Below are positions 8,763 through 16,747 of a stretch of 64,000 nt of DNA, piece after piece. The notes beneath the pieces are model-generated. The model saw only the letters and a list, made by a program, of their open reading frames with translations, was not told where the DNA came from and searched no databases. Within the stretch, counting starts at the first letter, position 1. Every line of letters starts with the position of its first letter. The position numbers and the translations under genes are program-made. The DNA lies in contig JAFQUJ010000017.1 in the NCBI GenBank assembly GCA_017408585.1, positions 62,001 to 126,000 of the forward strand, read 5' to 3'. Source of the stretch: Clostridia bacterium. Lineage in GTDB: Bacteria > Bacillota > Clostridia > Oscillospirales > CAG-272.

Positions 8763-9557
8763 TTATTCAAGGTAGTTTTTGCGAATTCGGTCGATATATT
8801 CCTCGTCAATTCCCATTTTAGCCTTGAAAAATTCCTCGGGGGTGGGATAGGTATCAATATAGGCGAAAACTGCGTCTGCGTATTCCTTATGCACGCCATT
8901 TACGCTTGCGATATCCTCAATTATTTTTTCGTCAACGCCTCGTTCCCTTGCGAGAGCCTGCGCCTCGGCAACATCGAGCATTGCGCTTTCGTTGGTTCTT
9001 AGGTAGTCCTCGAGAATTTGCTCTCTTTTTACGCCAAGGAGCGTAAGAAGGAAAATTGCGCCGACTCCTGTGCGATCCTTGCCTGCGGTACAATGGAAAA
9101 TGGTCGCACCCTGTGTCGATTCTTTTAGGTAATCAAGGAAAATTTTATACTGCGAGAGCGAATAATCGCTTGAATATATATCACGATAGAAATTGATCAT
9201 CCACTCGTGTCCCTTGCCCTCAAAATCAGCGGTAAAGCGAAGAAGAATTTCGCCAATTGAGCGCTTCTCGTAATCGCCCTTGCTTGTAACTCTTGATACG
9301 AGGTCCTTTACTATTGGAATGTGTATGTATTCTACGCCCTCAAGCTTGACATTAGGAGATGCGTCAATTACCGCCTTGGTGCGCAAATCAAGCACTCTTT
9401 TAAGAGAATAGCCCCTTAAGATTTCGGCGTCGCTCTCGCTTAGCATTGACATATTGCCTGTGCGAAGCAAGCGTCCGAGCTTTACTCGTCTGCCATCATA
9501 TGTGGTAAGTCCGCCTAGGTCACGGGCGTTTTTTACTGTTTGCAAATTAAGCTTCAT
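8763..9557 (-). CDS. Tyrosine-protein phosphatase (Y_phosphatase3 type)
   Basis: A cytoplasmic phosphatase with the catalytic P-loop HCTAGKDRTGVGA (Cys-x5-Arg) and the family's N-terminal NARDLGGLTTYDGRRVKLGRLLRT, typical of the PF13350 tyrosine/serine phosphatases found next to housekeeping genes in Bacillota. Substrates may be phosphoproteins or phosphoinositide-like metabolites. An in-frame ATG at 9584 exists, but AGAGGAC sits 5 bases before the ATG at 9557, so the latter is chosen (264 residues). Its promoter overlaps head-on with that of epsC (9593-9637), so the two genes may influence each other. Confidence 0.88.
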   Translation of the reverse strand: MKLNLQTVKNARDLGGLTTYDGRRVKLGRLLRTGNMSMLSESDAEILRGYSLKRVLDLRTKAVIDASPNVKLEGVEYIHIPIVKDLVSRVTSKGDYEKRSIGEILLRFTADFEGKGHEWMINFYRDIYSSDYSLSQYKIFLDYLKESTQGATIFHCTAGKDRTGVGAIFLLTLLGVKREQILEDYLRTNESAMLDVAEAQALARERGVDEKIIEDIASVNGVHKEYADAVFAYIDTYPTPEEFFKAKMGIDEEYIDRIRKNYLE

Positions 9558-9592
9558 TTTGTCCTCTTTTGTTTTTTCGCTCATTATAAAAA

Positions 9593-9621
9593 ATTATAGC
9601 ATATGTTCTTGATATTTTCAA
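9593..9621 (-). promoter_or_regulatory. Promoter of the tyrosine phosphatase gene
   Basis: Minus strand TTGAAA (9616-9621), 17 bases, TATAAT (9593-9598) with extended TGC. It overlaps the oppositely directed epsC promoter. Confidence 0.7.
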
Positions 9622-9637
9622 GCACTTATGATATTAT
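9609..9637 (+). promoter_or_regulatory. Promoter of the epsC-holA operon
   Basis: TTGATA (9609-9614), 17 bases, TATTAT (9632-9637) with extended TGA. The two opposing -35 boxes lie within a near-palindrome CTTGATATTTTCAAG. Confidence 0.7.
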
Positions 9638-9682
9638 TAATATTAGAATATTTATCGTGCCTCGGCACATTAAGGAGATAAC

Positions 9683-10552
9683 ATGGCTGATATTTCAAGA
9701 GTTGCCACTCAAATGGCAGAAAGCTACGACGCCTCTCAAATCACAATGGTCGGTGGTGAGCTTGCGTTGCCCGACAGAGAGGAAATTATCGAGATTTTGG
9801 GAGATATTAAAAAGCTTCTATTCCCCGCTTATTTTGCATCGGGCGAGAGCAAGGGGGATTCCGCGTCCTTTGCGGAAACGCTTTTATACTCAATTTACGG
9901 AAGAATTAAAAAGCAAATTTCGCTTTCACTTTCATTTAAGGAAAAGAAAAATTTAGCGGAGCACGCCGAGGAAATTGCCTCATGCTTTATTGAGGCTCTG
10001 CCCGAGGTTCACAGGGTTCTTTTAACTGATGTTGAGGCTGCGTACGAGGGCGACCCCGCAGCGCAAAGCAAGGAAGAAATTGTGTTCACCTACCCCGGAT
10101 TTTATGCGATTTTCGTGTACAGGGTGGCACATTTGCTCTATTGCGATGGCGTTCCCTTTGTGCCTCGTGTTATGACGGAGCACGCGCACGCGCTCACGGG
10201 AATTGATATAAACCCAGGTGCGACGATTGGAGAATATTTCTTTATCGACCACGGAACAGGTATCGTTATCGGTGAAACGACGATTATCGGCAACAGGGTT
10301 CGTCTATATCAGGGCGTTACTCTCGGTGCGCTATCCCCAAGAAAGGGTCAAATTCTATCGGGCGTAAAAAGACACCCAACCATAAGAGATAATGTTACAA
10401 TTTATTCGGGAGCATCTATTTTAGGCGGTGACACCATCATAGGCGAGGGCGCAGTTATCGGCGGTAACTCGTTTATTTGCGAGAGCGTCGCTGATGGAGC
10501 AAGAGTCAGCATTAAGCTCCCCGAGCTGATCATAAAGGAAACTAAGAAATGA
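9683..10552 (+). CDS. epsC: Serine O-acetyltransferase (EpsC family)
   Basis: The enzyme acetylates L-serine with acetyl-CoA to give O-acetylserine, the carbon skeleton for cysteine. The 289-residue protein has an alpha-helical N-terminal half and a C-terminal left-handed hexapeptide beta-helix with the conserved ALTGIDINPGATIGEYFFID HGTG and GETTIIGNRVRLYQGVTLGA segments of bacterial serine acetyltransferases. The long N-terminal part is typical of the EpsC type rather than E. coli CysE. AAGGAGAT precedes ATG 9683. It overlaps the next gene by four bases (ATGA), so it heads a co-translated operon with DUF1934, holA and a toprim RNase. No T-box was recognised upstream. Confidence 0.92.
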   Translation: MADISRVATQMAESYDASQITMVGGELALPDREEIIEILGDIKKLLFPAYFASGESKGDSASFAETLLYSIYGRIKKQISLSLSFKEKKNLAEHAEEIASCFIEALPEVHRVLLTDVEAAYEGDPAAQSKEEIVFTYPGFYAIFVYRVAHLLYCDGVPFVPRVMTEHAHALTGIDINPGATIGEYFFIDHGTGIVIGETTIIGNRVRLYQGVTLGALSPRKGQILSGVKRHPTIRDNVTIYSGASILGGDTIIGEGAVIGGNSFICESVADGARVSIKLPELIIKETKK

Positions 10553-11049
10553 AATGCAAAATAATTACAACATCAAGACAGGCGCAGGACGATAGAATTT
10601 CGATTTTTGACAATGCGTTTTTTGCCTCGGAGCCTATGCTTGACAATCAATATAACGATATTGACCCAAGCGAGATTGACACCATAACCACCTATCTTGA
10701 CGGTGAAATCACCGTCGAGGGTGACGATGTACGCATCACCTATCACGAGGATAGCGGTAGTGGAATGGAGGGCGTTGACGCTGTTGTGGCGTTTAAGATA
10801 AGCGAGCCACACGAGGTCACGATTACTCGCTCCGGCGAGGTCAACACCATCATGCTGTTTTCACAGGGCGAGAGGACTATTTCCGTTTATCAAACGCCGT
10901 TTATGCCCTTTGAGCTTGGCATTTATGCAAAGCGCGTTGACAACAGAATTTTAAGCGACGGAGTGCTTGAAATTTTCTACATTGTTGAAATCAAGGGCGC
11001 TTTGGCACAAAAAACAGAATTAAAATTGGAAGTTAAAAAATATGACTGA
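10549..11049 (+). CDS. DUF1934 (YwiB-like) beta-barrel protein
   Basis: A 166-residue cytoplasmic protein of the DUF1934/YwiB family, a small calycin-like beta-barrel of unknown function. The family's end pattern TPFMPFELGIYAKRVDN, followed by G.LEIFYIVEI, is clear. It has no signal peptide. It overlaps epsC by four bases and holA by eight, so it is translated as part of the operon. No catalytic residues can be named. Confidence 0.85.
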   Translation: MKCKIITTSRQAQDDRISIFDNAFFASEPMLDNQYNDIDPSEIDTITTYLDGEITVEGDDVRITYHEDSGSGMEGVDAVVAFKISEPHEVTITRSGEVNTIMLFSQGERTISVYQTPFMPFELGIYAKRVDNRILSDGVLEIFYIVEIKGALAQKTELKLEVKKYD

Positions 11050-12070
11050 AGCAGAATTTCGCGCAGAGCTATCACAGCTTAAGGGTGGCTATCTCTTTTA
11101 CGGTGACGAGGATTATCTTAAATTCTCCTATTCAAAGGAGGTTTGTAAAAGAGTTCTTGATGGCTCGTTTGACGAATTTAACCATATTGTAATTTATGGT
11201 GAGGACTATTCTCCCGCCTCTCTTTCGCAGGCGATTGCGTCCCTTCCCATGATGGCTGAGCAAAAGCTGGTTGAGCTTCGCTCACTTGATTTTAAGGCGC
11301 TCAAAAAGGACGATTTATCGGCGCTTTCCGAGGCACTTTCCACGCTTGAGGATTGCGACCATACAATACTTATCGTGCGTGCCGATTCGCATTTATTTGA
11401 CCCCGGCAGGCCAAAATCGCCAAGCGAGGCGTTTAAGGTATTGACTAAATATCTTACGCCCGTTGAGTTCTCATTCCCACAGCCCAACAGGCTCGCCTCT
11501 TGGATTTTGAGGCACTTTGCCGAGGGCAAGATTTCATTTGATGCCTCGCTTGCGACTTATCTTGTTGAGATTTGCGGTCACAGTATGTGGACTCTTTCGT
11601 GTGAGATTGAGAAGCTTTGCGCCTACGCAAAGGCTAACGAAATTGTGGAGATTACACAGGAAATCATTGATGATGTGTGCTGTAAGACCATTGAATATGA
11701 CGATTTTCAGCTGACAAATATGCTCCTTGAGGGCAGACCGGAGCAGGTGTTTGAAACGCTTCGTCGCCAACGCCTTGCGCACGAGCCACCGAATATCATT
11801 CTTTTCTCCGTTGTTAAAATGTACACCGAGCTTTATGCGGTTTGTCGTCTTAATATGACGGGTATGACGAAGGGGCAGATTGCCTCGACGCTCAAAATTC
11901 ACGAGTTCAAGGTTGGAAAATATTTAAACAAGCTTGCACGCACAACTCCCGCAAGAATTGAGCGCTCGCTCGAGCTTTGTCGCGATGCGGATATTCAATC
12001 CAAGACTGCGCAAAATCTCGGTCAATATGGCGCTCTTGAAAGGTTAATCAGCACATTGTGTGCGCTTTAA
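11042..12070 (+). CDS. holA: DNA polymerase III subunit delta
   Basis: HolA is the delta subunit of the clamp loader; it opens the sliding clamp ring during DNA replication. The 342-residue protein opens with GGYLFYGDEDYLKFSY, the family's YLFyGdE.yL pattern, shows PFPQPNRL-like and LVEICG..MWTLSCEIEKL segments in the right order, and ends in the usual delta C-terminal helical collar domain (about 215-342). Length is typical. It starts inside the last codons of the DUF1934 gene. In Bacillota holA often lies beside small genes such as rpsT; here it is followed by a toprim RNase instead. Confidence 0.92.
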   Translation: MTEAEFRAELSQLKGGYLFYGDEDYLKFSYSKEVCKRVLDGSFDEFNHIVIYGEDYSPASLSQAIASLPMMAEQKLVELRSLDFKALKKDDLSALSEALSTLEDCDHTILIVRADSHLFDPGRPKSPSEAFKVLTKYLTPVEFSFPQPNRLASWILRHFAEGKISFDASLATYLVEICGHSMWTLSCEIEKLCAYAKANEIVEITQEIIDDVCCKTIEYDDFQLTNMLLEGRPEQVFETLRRQRLAHEPPNIILFSVVKMYTELYAVCRLNMTGMTKGQIASTLKIHEFKVGKYLNKLARTTPARIERSLELCRDADIQSKTAQNLGQYGALERLISTLCAL

Positions 12071-12074
12071 GGAC

Positions 12075-12659
12075 ATGAAAAAAAGAATTAAGTATCCTAT
12101 AATTGTTGAGGGCAAGTACGACAAAATCAAGCTTTGCTCGCTTTTTGACGCCGATGTCATTGTGACGGGTGGCTTTGCGATTTTCTCACACGGTGAGCGT
12201 CTTGCGCTTCTGCGCTCCCTTGCCGATAAGGCGGGAAAAATAATTATACTCACCGATTCCGATGGGGGTGGGCATCTCATTCGCTCTCATATTAAGAGCG
12301 CAATTTCGCCCGAAAAAATCATAAATTTATACACTCCCAAGACACAGGGTAAGGAAAAACGAAAAAGAGAGCCCTCTCGCGAGGGGTATCTTGGAGTTGA
12401 GGGAATTGATGCTCAAGTGCTAACGGAGCTTCTTTTGCCATTTTGCGAGGACTCGCTAACAGAGGCTAAAACGCCAATCACAAAAGCGGATTTATATGCT
12501 CTCGGGCTTAGTGGTCGCCCTGATAGCAAATCTAAGCGAGAGGCGCTTTTAAAAGCGCTCAAGCTCCCCCACGATATGACGCCAAACGCTATGCTTAGCG
12601 CGCTCAATATTCTCTTTTCAAGGGAAGAGATTGAACAAAAAATCAAGGATTTATCATAA
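12075..12659 (+). CDS. Toprim-domain protein, RNase M5-like
   Basis: The 194-residue product starts MKKRIKYPIIVEGKYDKIKL and contains the toprim signature: IIVEGKYDK (catalytic Glu), LTDSDGGGHLIR (D-x-D) and a following EGYLGVEGID segment, as in ribonuclease M5 (RnmV), which trims 5S rRNA precursors. A DUF4093-like C-terminal half (about 115-194) follows. It resembles RNase M5 but is a divergent member, so 5S processing is likely rather than proven. Start is uncertain: ATG 12075 gives the conserved N-terminus but AAGGA is only one base away; GTG 12060, overlapping holA, is the alternative. Last gene of the epsC operon. Confidence 0.8.
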   Translation: MKKRIKYPIIVEGKYDKIKLCSLFDADVIVTGGFAIFSHGERLALLRSLADKAGKIIILTDSDGGGHLIRSHIKSAISPEKIINLYTPKTQGKEKRKREPSREGYLGVEGIDAQVLTELLLPFCEDSLTEAKTPITKADLYALGLSGRPDSKSKREALLKALKLPHDMTPNAMLSALNILFSREEIEQKIKDLS

Positions 12660-12663
12660 CACA

Positions 12664-12706
12664 TCAAAGCAGGCTGTTGAAATCAACAGCCTGCTTTCGT
12701 TTTTAC
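12664..12706. terminator. Strong terminator of the epsC-holA operon
   Basis: AAAGCAGGCTGTTG / CAACAGCCTGCTTT hairpin with a four-base loop, followed by a T-run. It may also stop the lipoprotein-array transcript from the other side. Confidence 0.9.
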
Positions 12707-12730
12707 ACGCCAATCGTATGCGTTTTATAG

Positions 12731-12790
12731 CTCCTTTTGAAACGGTGCGAGGGTCGCACCCTTGTTTGCTTTTGCTAAGACACAGAACCA
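12731..12790 (-). repeat. Leader-hairpin repeat, copy 1 (orphan)
   Basis: This copy of the 60-base block shared by the lipoprotein array contains the hairpin GGTGCGA / TCGCACC next to an AAAAGGAG. No open reading frame follows it on the minus strand; the operon terminator comes next. It looks like the leader of a lost gene, or a spacer repeat at the array end. Confidence 0.75.
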
Positions 12791-12808
12791 TTCTTTGTCT
12801 GTTCTTGT

Positions 12809-13498
12809 TTATTCAGGCAAATAGATTATAACCTCACAGCTTGAATTGTAAAGCAATGTGTCAAAAACATATTCCTTTTTTACAACCTCTATTTTAACGC
12901 TTGAGGATTCATTTTTAAATATAGTCTTTGGCACTATCACAATGTCTGAGTAATGCTGTATGGCATCAGAAAAGCCCTGTCCATGTCTTGAAATCAAATT
13001 GTATGTCAGTGTATAACACTCGTTTTCCTTTACGAGATTAGAATAGTATATATCCTCAGAGCGAATATGACCGGACTCACCCTCTACTACTAAGACATAA
13101 TTGTTCTCGAATGTTTGCTCTGTTACAGCATCAAAAACACAATCCTCAGCCACTCCACCTAAAAACTCTTCGTAGCTTAAAAATAACTTTGTAACATAAT
13201 GATATCTTGATGTCCAATTATCATCGTCAACCAAGCTATGATAGCTACTATGTAGATAGACGACATATGAATTAAAGCTTTCGGAATTTACTCCCGTCAA
13301 GGTTTCCCTTGTTGGATTTTCGTAATTCCATCTTCCTAAAAACAATTCGGAGGAAACAGGCTCAATAAAACTCGATTCCTCGCTTATGCTCTCTTGGGTG
13401 CTCTCACTCGAACTTTCTGTTTGTGTTTCGTTATCACACGACACAAAAGCCCCAAAGCATAGAATCAAAAATAGAATAAGTGATAGGATTTTTTTCAT
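12809..13498 (-). CDS. Secreted lipoprotein, array member 5
   Basis: The 229-residue protein has a lipoprotein signal peptide with lipobox FVSC (Cys 21), then a Ser/Glu/Gln/Thr-rich linker. The mature part contains TFENNYVLVVEGESGHIRSEDIYYS and DIVIVPKTIF, a pattern shared with the next member upstream and loosely with two others, suggesting a small beta-rich fold. A longer reading frame from 13600 is rejected because AAAGGAG lies 7 bases before ATG 13498, where the signal peptide begins. Function is unknown. It sits on the outer face of the membrane. The signal peptide region is nearly identical at DNA level to that of its neighbour, which points to duplication. Confidence 0.8.
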   Translation of the reverse strand: MKKILSLILFLILCFGAFVSCDNETQTESSSESTQESISEESSFIEPVSSELFLGRWNYENPTRETLTGVNSESFNSYVVYLHSSYHSLVDDDNWTSRYHYVTKLFLSYEEFLGGVAEDCVFDAVTEQTFENNYVLVVEGESGHIRSEDIYYSNLVKENECYTLTYNLISRHGQGFSDAIQHYSDIVIVPKTIFKNESSSVKIEVVKKEYVFDTLLYNSSCEVIIYLPE

Positions 13499-13506
13499 AA
13501 AATCAG

Positions 13507-13567
13507 CTCCTTTTGGGAAGGGTGCGAGGATCGCACCCTTGTTTGCTTTTGCTAAGACACAGAACCA
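13507..13567 (-). repeat. Leader-hairpin repeat, copy 2
   Basis: This block contains a perfect hairpin AAGGGTGCGA-GGA-TCGCACCCTT (13518-13540, plus strand) immediately 5' of the ribosome binding site of the gene starting at 13498. Confidence 0.8.
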
Positions 13568-13574
13568 TCGACTG

Positions 13575-14240
13575 TCAGTTCTGTTCTGTCTGTTCATCAC
13601 CTATTACATTATGAATTTTAGTATATACCTCGCAAGGACTGCTATATTTTTCGCCTCTAAATATATATTGTTTTTCAATTATTTTGATTTCAAGATTCGG
13701 ATTATCACAAAGCTCCTTAGGTATTATACAAACATCGCAAAAAGGATCGTGCGCATCTGGCGCCTCTGTAAGTATATTGCATACTGTGTTATAAGTTATA
13801 GTGTAATAGTTATCTTCTTTTTTGAAATCAGTATAGTATATATCAGCATTCCGAATGTGTCCACTAAACCCTCTCACTATGAGGACAAAATTTTCCTCAA
13901 AGGTTTGTTCTGTAACTTCTGTAAGACAATCCTCTCGACCCTCTATTATCCCCTTTTCAAAATCCTCGTAGTCAAAAATGGCTTTGACATATGAAAACAT
14001 ATGGTAATTATTTTCCAAAACACCTGTTTCATAATACCAGCCTATCCACGATTCATACGCATCAGCAAAGGTATCACGAGTTACGATGTTTAATGCGGAC
14101 TCTTCTTTTGCGCTTTCTTCCTTGCTTATGCTCTCTTGGGTGCTCTCGCTCGAACTTTCCGTTTGCGTTTCGTTATCACACGACACGAAAGCCCCAAAAC
14201 ATAGAATCAAAAATAGAATAAGTGATAGGATTTTTTTCAT
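13575..14240 (-). CDS. Secreted lipoprotein, array member 4
   Basis: A 221-residue paralogue of the next gene downstream: the first 40 residues (signal peptide, lipobox FVSC with Cys 21, Ser/Glu-rich linker) are almost the same, while the mature domain has diverged (TFEENFVLIVRGFSGHIRNADIYYTD, then DVCIIPKELC). The recurring TFEeNfVLiV-x-G-x-SGHIR-x-x-DIYY core defines the pair. Function is unknown; a surface or extracytoplasmic role is inferred from the signal alone. AAAAGGAG precedes ATG 14240, behind repeat copy 3. Confidence 0.8.
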   Translation of the reverse strand: MKKILSLILFLILCFGAFVSCDNETQTESSSESTQESISKEESAKEESALNIVTRDTFADAYESWIGWYYETGVLENNYHMFSYVKAIFDYEDFEKGIIEGREDCLTEVTEQTFEENFVLIVRGFSGHIRNADIYYTDFKKEDNYYTITYNTVCNILTEAPDAHDPFCDVCIIPKELCDNPNLEIKIIEKQYIFRGEKYSSPCEVYTKIHNVIGDEQTEQN

Positions 14241-14248
14241 AAAATCAA

Positions 14249-14308
14249 CTCCTTTTGAAATGGCGCGAGGGTCGCACCCTTGTTTGCTTTTGCTAAGACA
14301 CAGAACTA
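14249..14308 (-). repeat. Leader-hairpin repeat, copy 3
   Basis: Same block as copies 1, 2 and 4. The minus-strand RNA can form GGUGCGA / UCGCGCC with one G-U pair where copies 1 and 2 have U-A, so the stem is kept despite the change. Confidence 0.75.
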
Positions 14309-14325
14309 TCGACTGTCCGTTTCTA

Positions 14326-14871
14326 TTATTCGTAATGCCTTTTTATCGCTCTGTGATGAATTTGATTTATTGATATTGAGTCAAACTGTTCAGGGGTGTT
14401 GCTTTCTGTTTTGAAAACATACACAAGGTCACATTTCGCGTAAGCTTTTTCGCCATCACTCGCGTCAAAGCATATTTCGCCATTCTCCAAGTATGCTTTG
14501 CGAGAAGCCACGGTTTCAACAGTTACAGTGCATTTGCCGTCTGCAACCTCAACACCACGATATCCTATAGTACCGGGACCCGCTTTACCGTATGAAATTA
14601 CGATTATGTAGTTGTAATCAAAGAAATCCTCTGCTACTCGATAATACGAACTTGTTTCTTGAGCGGTTTCCAAAAAGCTCTCAAGCTGTTCGCGATTTTC
14701 TATTAGCTGTGGCTCGTAAAAACCAAACGGTATTTCCGCTTCCGTATGAACCGTTTTGTAGTAAAGATATTCGGAATCATCGAAGGTATCGGTCTGACTT
14801 GTACGGTTATCTTTTACTATCGGTGACAAATTCAAAATAACCGCTAAAATTAAAATCATAATCTTTCTCAT
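14326..14871 (-). CDS. Small secreted protein, array member 3
   Basis: A 181-residue protein with an N-terminal hydrophobic segment (MRKIMILILAVILNL) but no lipobox Cys, unlike its neighbours, so it is either cleaved and released or membrane-tethered. The mature part has FFDYNYIIVISYGKAGPGTIGYRGVEV and YAKCDLVYVFK, echoing the beta-rich core of members 4 and 5. Its start overlaps the stop of member 2 by four bases (ATGA), so the two are translationally coupled and it has no leader repeat of its own. Function is unknown. Confidence 0.7.
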   Translation of the reverse strand: MRKIMILILAVILNLSPIVKDNRTSQTDTFDDSEYLYYKTVHTEAEIPFGFYEPQLIENREQLESFLETAQETSSYYRVAEDFFDYNYIIVISYGKAGPGTIGYRGVEVADGKCTVTVETVASRKAYLENGEICFDASDGEKAYAKCDLVYVFKTESNTPEQFDSISINQIHHRAIKRHYE

Positions 14872-15446
14872 TCAATTATCACCACCTGTTCCTCGATAAA
14901 AGTGCGTTTTATTTGTATTTTTTCCTCTTCGTCAACAGACCTTGTCAGCTCTGATTTTGGAACGAGAATTACCTCGTAATATCTTGTAGTAACATTAACT
15001 GCGTCAAGATAAATAGCACCATAAACCTTTTCGCCTGTTTTGTATTTGTAATCAAATGCATTAAAGTATCTTGATCTTGATTCAATAGTGCTACCCTCGT
15101 CATTTGAGGAGAAATTACAATATCCCAAAAATGAATCGCCTGAAGGAGTTATTGTTGAAAAAAGCACTATATTTTCTTCAAAATCCTTTTCGGTTATATA
15201 TGATTTTGTGTAGTCATATTCTTCGAAAAGAGCTTGCAATTCAGAATAGTCCTTTATCAAACGACAATCCGCCACAGGAGAAACAACCAGTGGCTCCTTG
15301 TATATTGTTTCAAAGTAATAGTAGTCCACATATTCTATGGCTTTTGCACTCTCACTTGAACTTTCTGTCGGTGTTTCATTATCACACGATACGAAAATGC
15401 CAAGGCAGAAAACAAGTGTTAAAAGTATTGATAGTAGTTTTTTCAT
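14868..15446 (-). CDS. Secreted lipoprotein, array member 2
   Basis: A 192-residue lipoprotein: signal peptide with lipobox FVSC (Cys 21), short Thr/Ser/Glu linker, then a mature domain with KDFEENIVLFSTITPSGDSFLGY and YEVILVPKSEL, the same positions as the conserved core of members 4 and 5. AAAAGGAG precedes ATG 15446, behind repeat copy 4. It is coupled to member 3. Function is unknown; the set looks like a family of rapidly diverging surface proteins expanded in place. Confidence 0.78.
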   Translation of the reverse strand: MKKLLSILLTLVFCLGIFVSCDNETPTESSSESAKAIEYVDYYYFETIYKEPLVVSPVADCRLIKDYSELQALFEEYDYTKSYITEKDFEENIVLFSTITPSGDSFLGYCNFSSNDEGSTIESRSRYFNAFDYKYKTGEKVYGAIYLDAVNVTTRYYEVILVPKSELTRSVDEEEKIQIKRTFIEEQVVIIE

Positions 15447-15454
15447 AAAATCAA

Positions 15455-15510
15455 CTCCTTTTGAAGTGGCGCGAGGGTCGCACCCTTATTTGCTTTTGCT
15501 AAGACACAGA
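15455..15510 (-). repeat. Leader-hairpin repeat, copy 4
   Basis: Fourth copy of the block: hairpin GGCGCGA / TCGCACC followed by TTATTTGCTTTTGCTAAGAC (plus strand), directly upstream of the gene starting at 15446. Confidence 0.75.
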
Positions 15511-15520
15511 GTTGTCCATG

Positions 15521-16417
15521 TCAGTTCCCTATCAGTTTCGTTGTAGCAAATGTTGGATAGAATGTTTTTTCACTTTCATCTGATAGTTTTAGGTTAATCC
15601 ACATTCCTGATAATATAGTTATTTCCCCACTCGCCTCATCTTTAAAAATGCTTTGTTCATAAAACGCTTTATCCACAATTTTAGCTCCATTTGTTTCATA
15701 TTGCTTTTTTAACTCACTTTCAATGCTTTCACGAAGCTTTGAATTGTCTATCTTATAAAGGTCGTCAAACACTCCGATTTGACCTATGGATATTTCTGCA
15801 ACAATTCCACTATTCGTTATAACTGTATAGAAATAATCATTTGTGTAATATCCTTGCACCTTTTTTACATAAATGAACATTTCGGCATAGGGCATTTCAT
15901 TAGTGCCGGGATATTCATAAAGTTTTTCGGAGTGCACCTCATACAAAGAAGTGTCAGTTAGATATCGATTTGCCAATTCTTGTGCTATAAGCATAAGATC
16001 TTCGTTTGGTACATTATTTTTTTCGTCACTATAATTTGAAATTTTCTGCTTGAAGTATTTAAGATTGTCGGTATTTTCAAGAAATGCAAAGCTAACTCCG
16101 GATTCTTTGTTTTCGTAGTAATCTATTTTTGCATTCGTTAGGTTTATTTGATTTGTAGAAATATAGCTCCCATCATATAACTTTCCATACACGAGAAGCT
16201 GTTTATCTAGCATATTATCCTTTTCGCAAAATACCACTCCTATATTGCAAATATCGTTATCAAATGGCAAAACAACTCCCGATGTATCCAAGTGAATTTC
16301 TTCGCTTTTATAGAGAATATCCTCGCTTGAGCTTTCTGTCGGTGTTTCATTATCACACGATACGAAAATGCCAAGGCAGAAAATAAGTGTTAAAAGTATT
16401 GCTACTAGCTTTTTCAT
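15521..16417 (-). CDS. Secreted lipoprotein, array member 1
   Basis: A 298-residue lipoprotein whose signal peptide (lipobox FVSC, Cys 21) and ETPTESSSE linker match member 2, but whose mature domain is different: a long polar region with LMLIAQELANRYLTDTSLYEV, YFYTVITNSGIVAEISIG and a C-terminal LSGMWINLKLSDESEKTFYP. No family was recognised. ATG 16417 is chosen because AAAGGAG precedes it and the signal peptide begins there. Its leader lacks the repeat block, and the array promoter appears to lie just upstream (16458-16466), so it is probably the first gene of the array. Confidence 0.75.
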   Translation of the reverse strand: MKKLVAILLTLIFCLGIFVSCDNETPTESSSEDILYKSEEIHLDTSGVVLPFDNDICNIGVVFCEKDNMLDKQLLVYGKLYDGSYISTNQINLTNAKIDYYENKESGVSFAFLENTDNLKYFKQKISNYSDEKNNVPNEDLMLIAQELANRYLTDTSLYEVHSEKLYEYPGTNEMPYAEMFIYVKKVQGYYTNDYFYTVITNSGIVAEISIGQIGVFDDLYKIDNSKLRESIESELKKQYETNGAKIVDKAFYEQSIFKDEASGEITILSGMWINLKLSDESEKTFYPTFATTKLIGN

Positions 16418-16457
16418 AAAATCAGCTCCTTTGTTTATCTCGTTCCTTTCTAATTTC

Positions 16458-16466
16458 ATTTTAGCA
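16458..16466 (-). promoter_or_regulatory. Extended -10 promoter upstream of the lipoprotein array
   Basis: Minus strand TGCTAAAAT with only a poor -35. The surrounding 16418-16711 stretch is very AT-rich, contains two TTTTTGTGCAA-like sites (around 16538 and 16574) and no gene. Confidence 0.4.
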
Positions 16467-16710
16467 TACAAATTCATAAAATTCCTTAGTGTTCACAATT
16501 TTTTCACACAAGGCTTCCTGATTTTTCTGTTTTGCACAAATTTTGATTTTTTTATTGTCCTTTGAAATTATTATTTTTGTGCAAGATAACGATAATTTCC
16601 GCTTTTAATTTTTCTTCTATTTAATAAAACAATGGAAAATGAAAAGTGTGACAAGATTTTTAAAATTTTTTTAGATTTTTTATTTTTTCTTGTTTTTAGG
16701 CTGAAAAAAG

Positions 16711-16743
16711 GAAAATCCTCTTGCACTCTCAAGAGGATTTTTG
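16711..16743 (-). terminator. Terminator of the xylA-xylB operon
   Basis: AAAATCCTCTTG / CAAGAGGATTTT hairpin directly after the xylB stop. Confidence 0.85.
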
Positions 16744-16747
16744 TTAT

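Noticed and set aside
13386-13994. 202-codon plus-strand frame opposite the lipoprotein array
   Set aside because: Composition is that of a reversed lipoprotein gene, it crosses a leader repeat and has no start signals.
12731-15510. Leader hairpins as ordinary terminators
   Set aside because: The stems are not followed by a T-run but by the ribosome binding site of the next gene.
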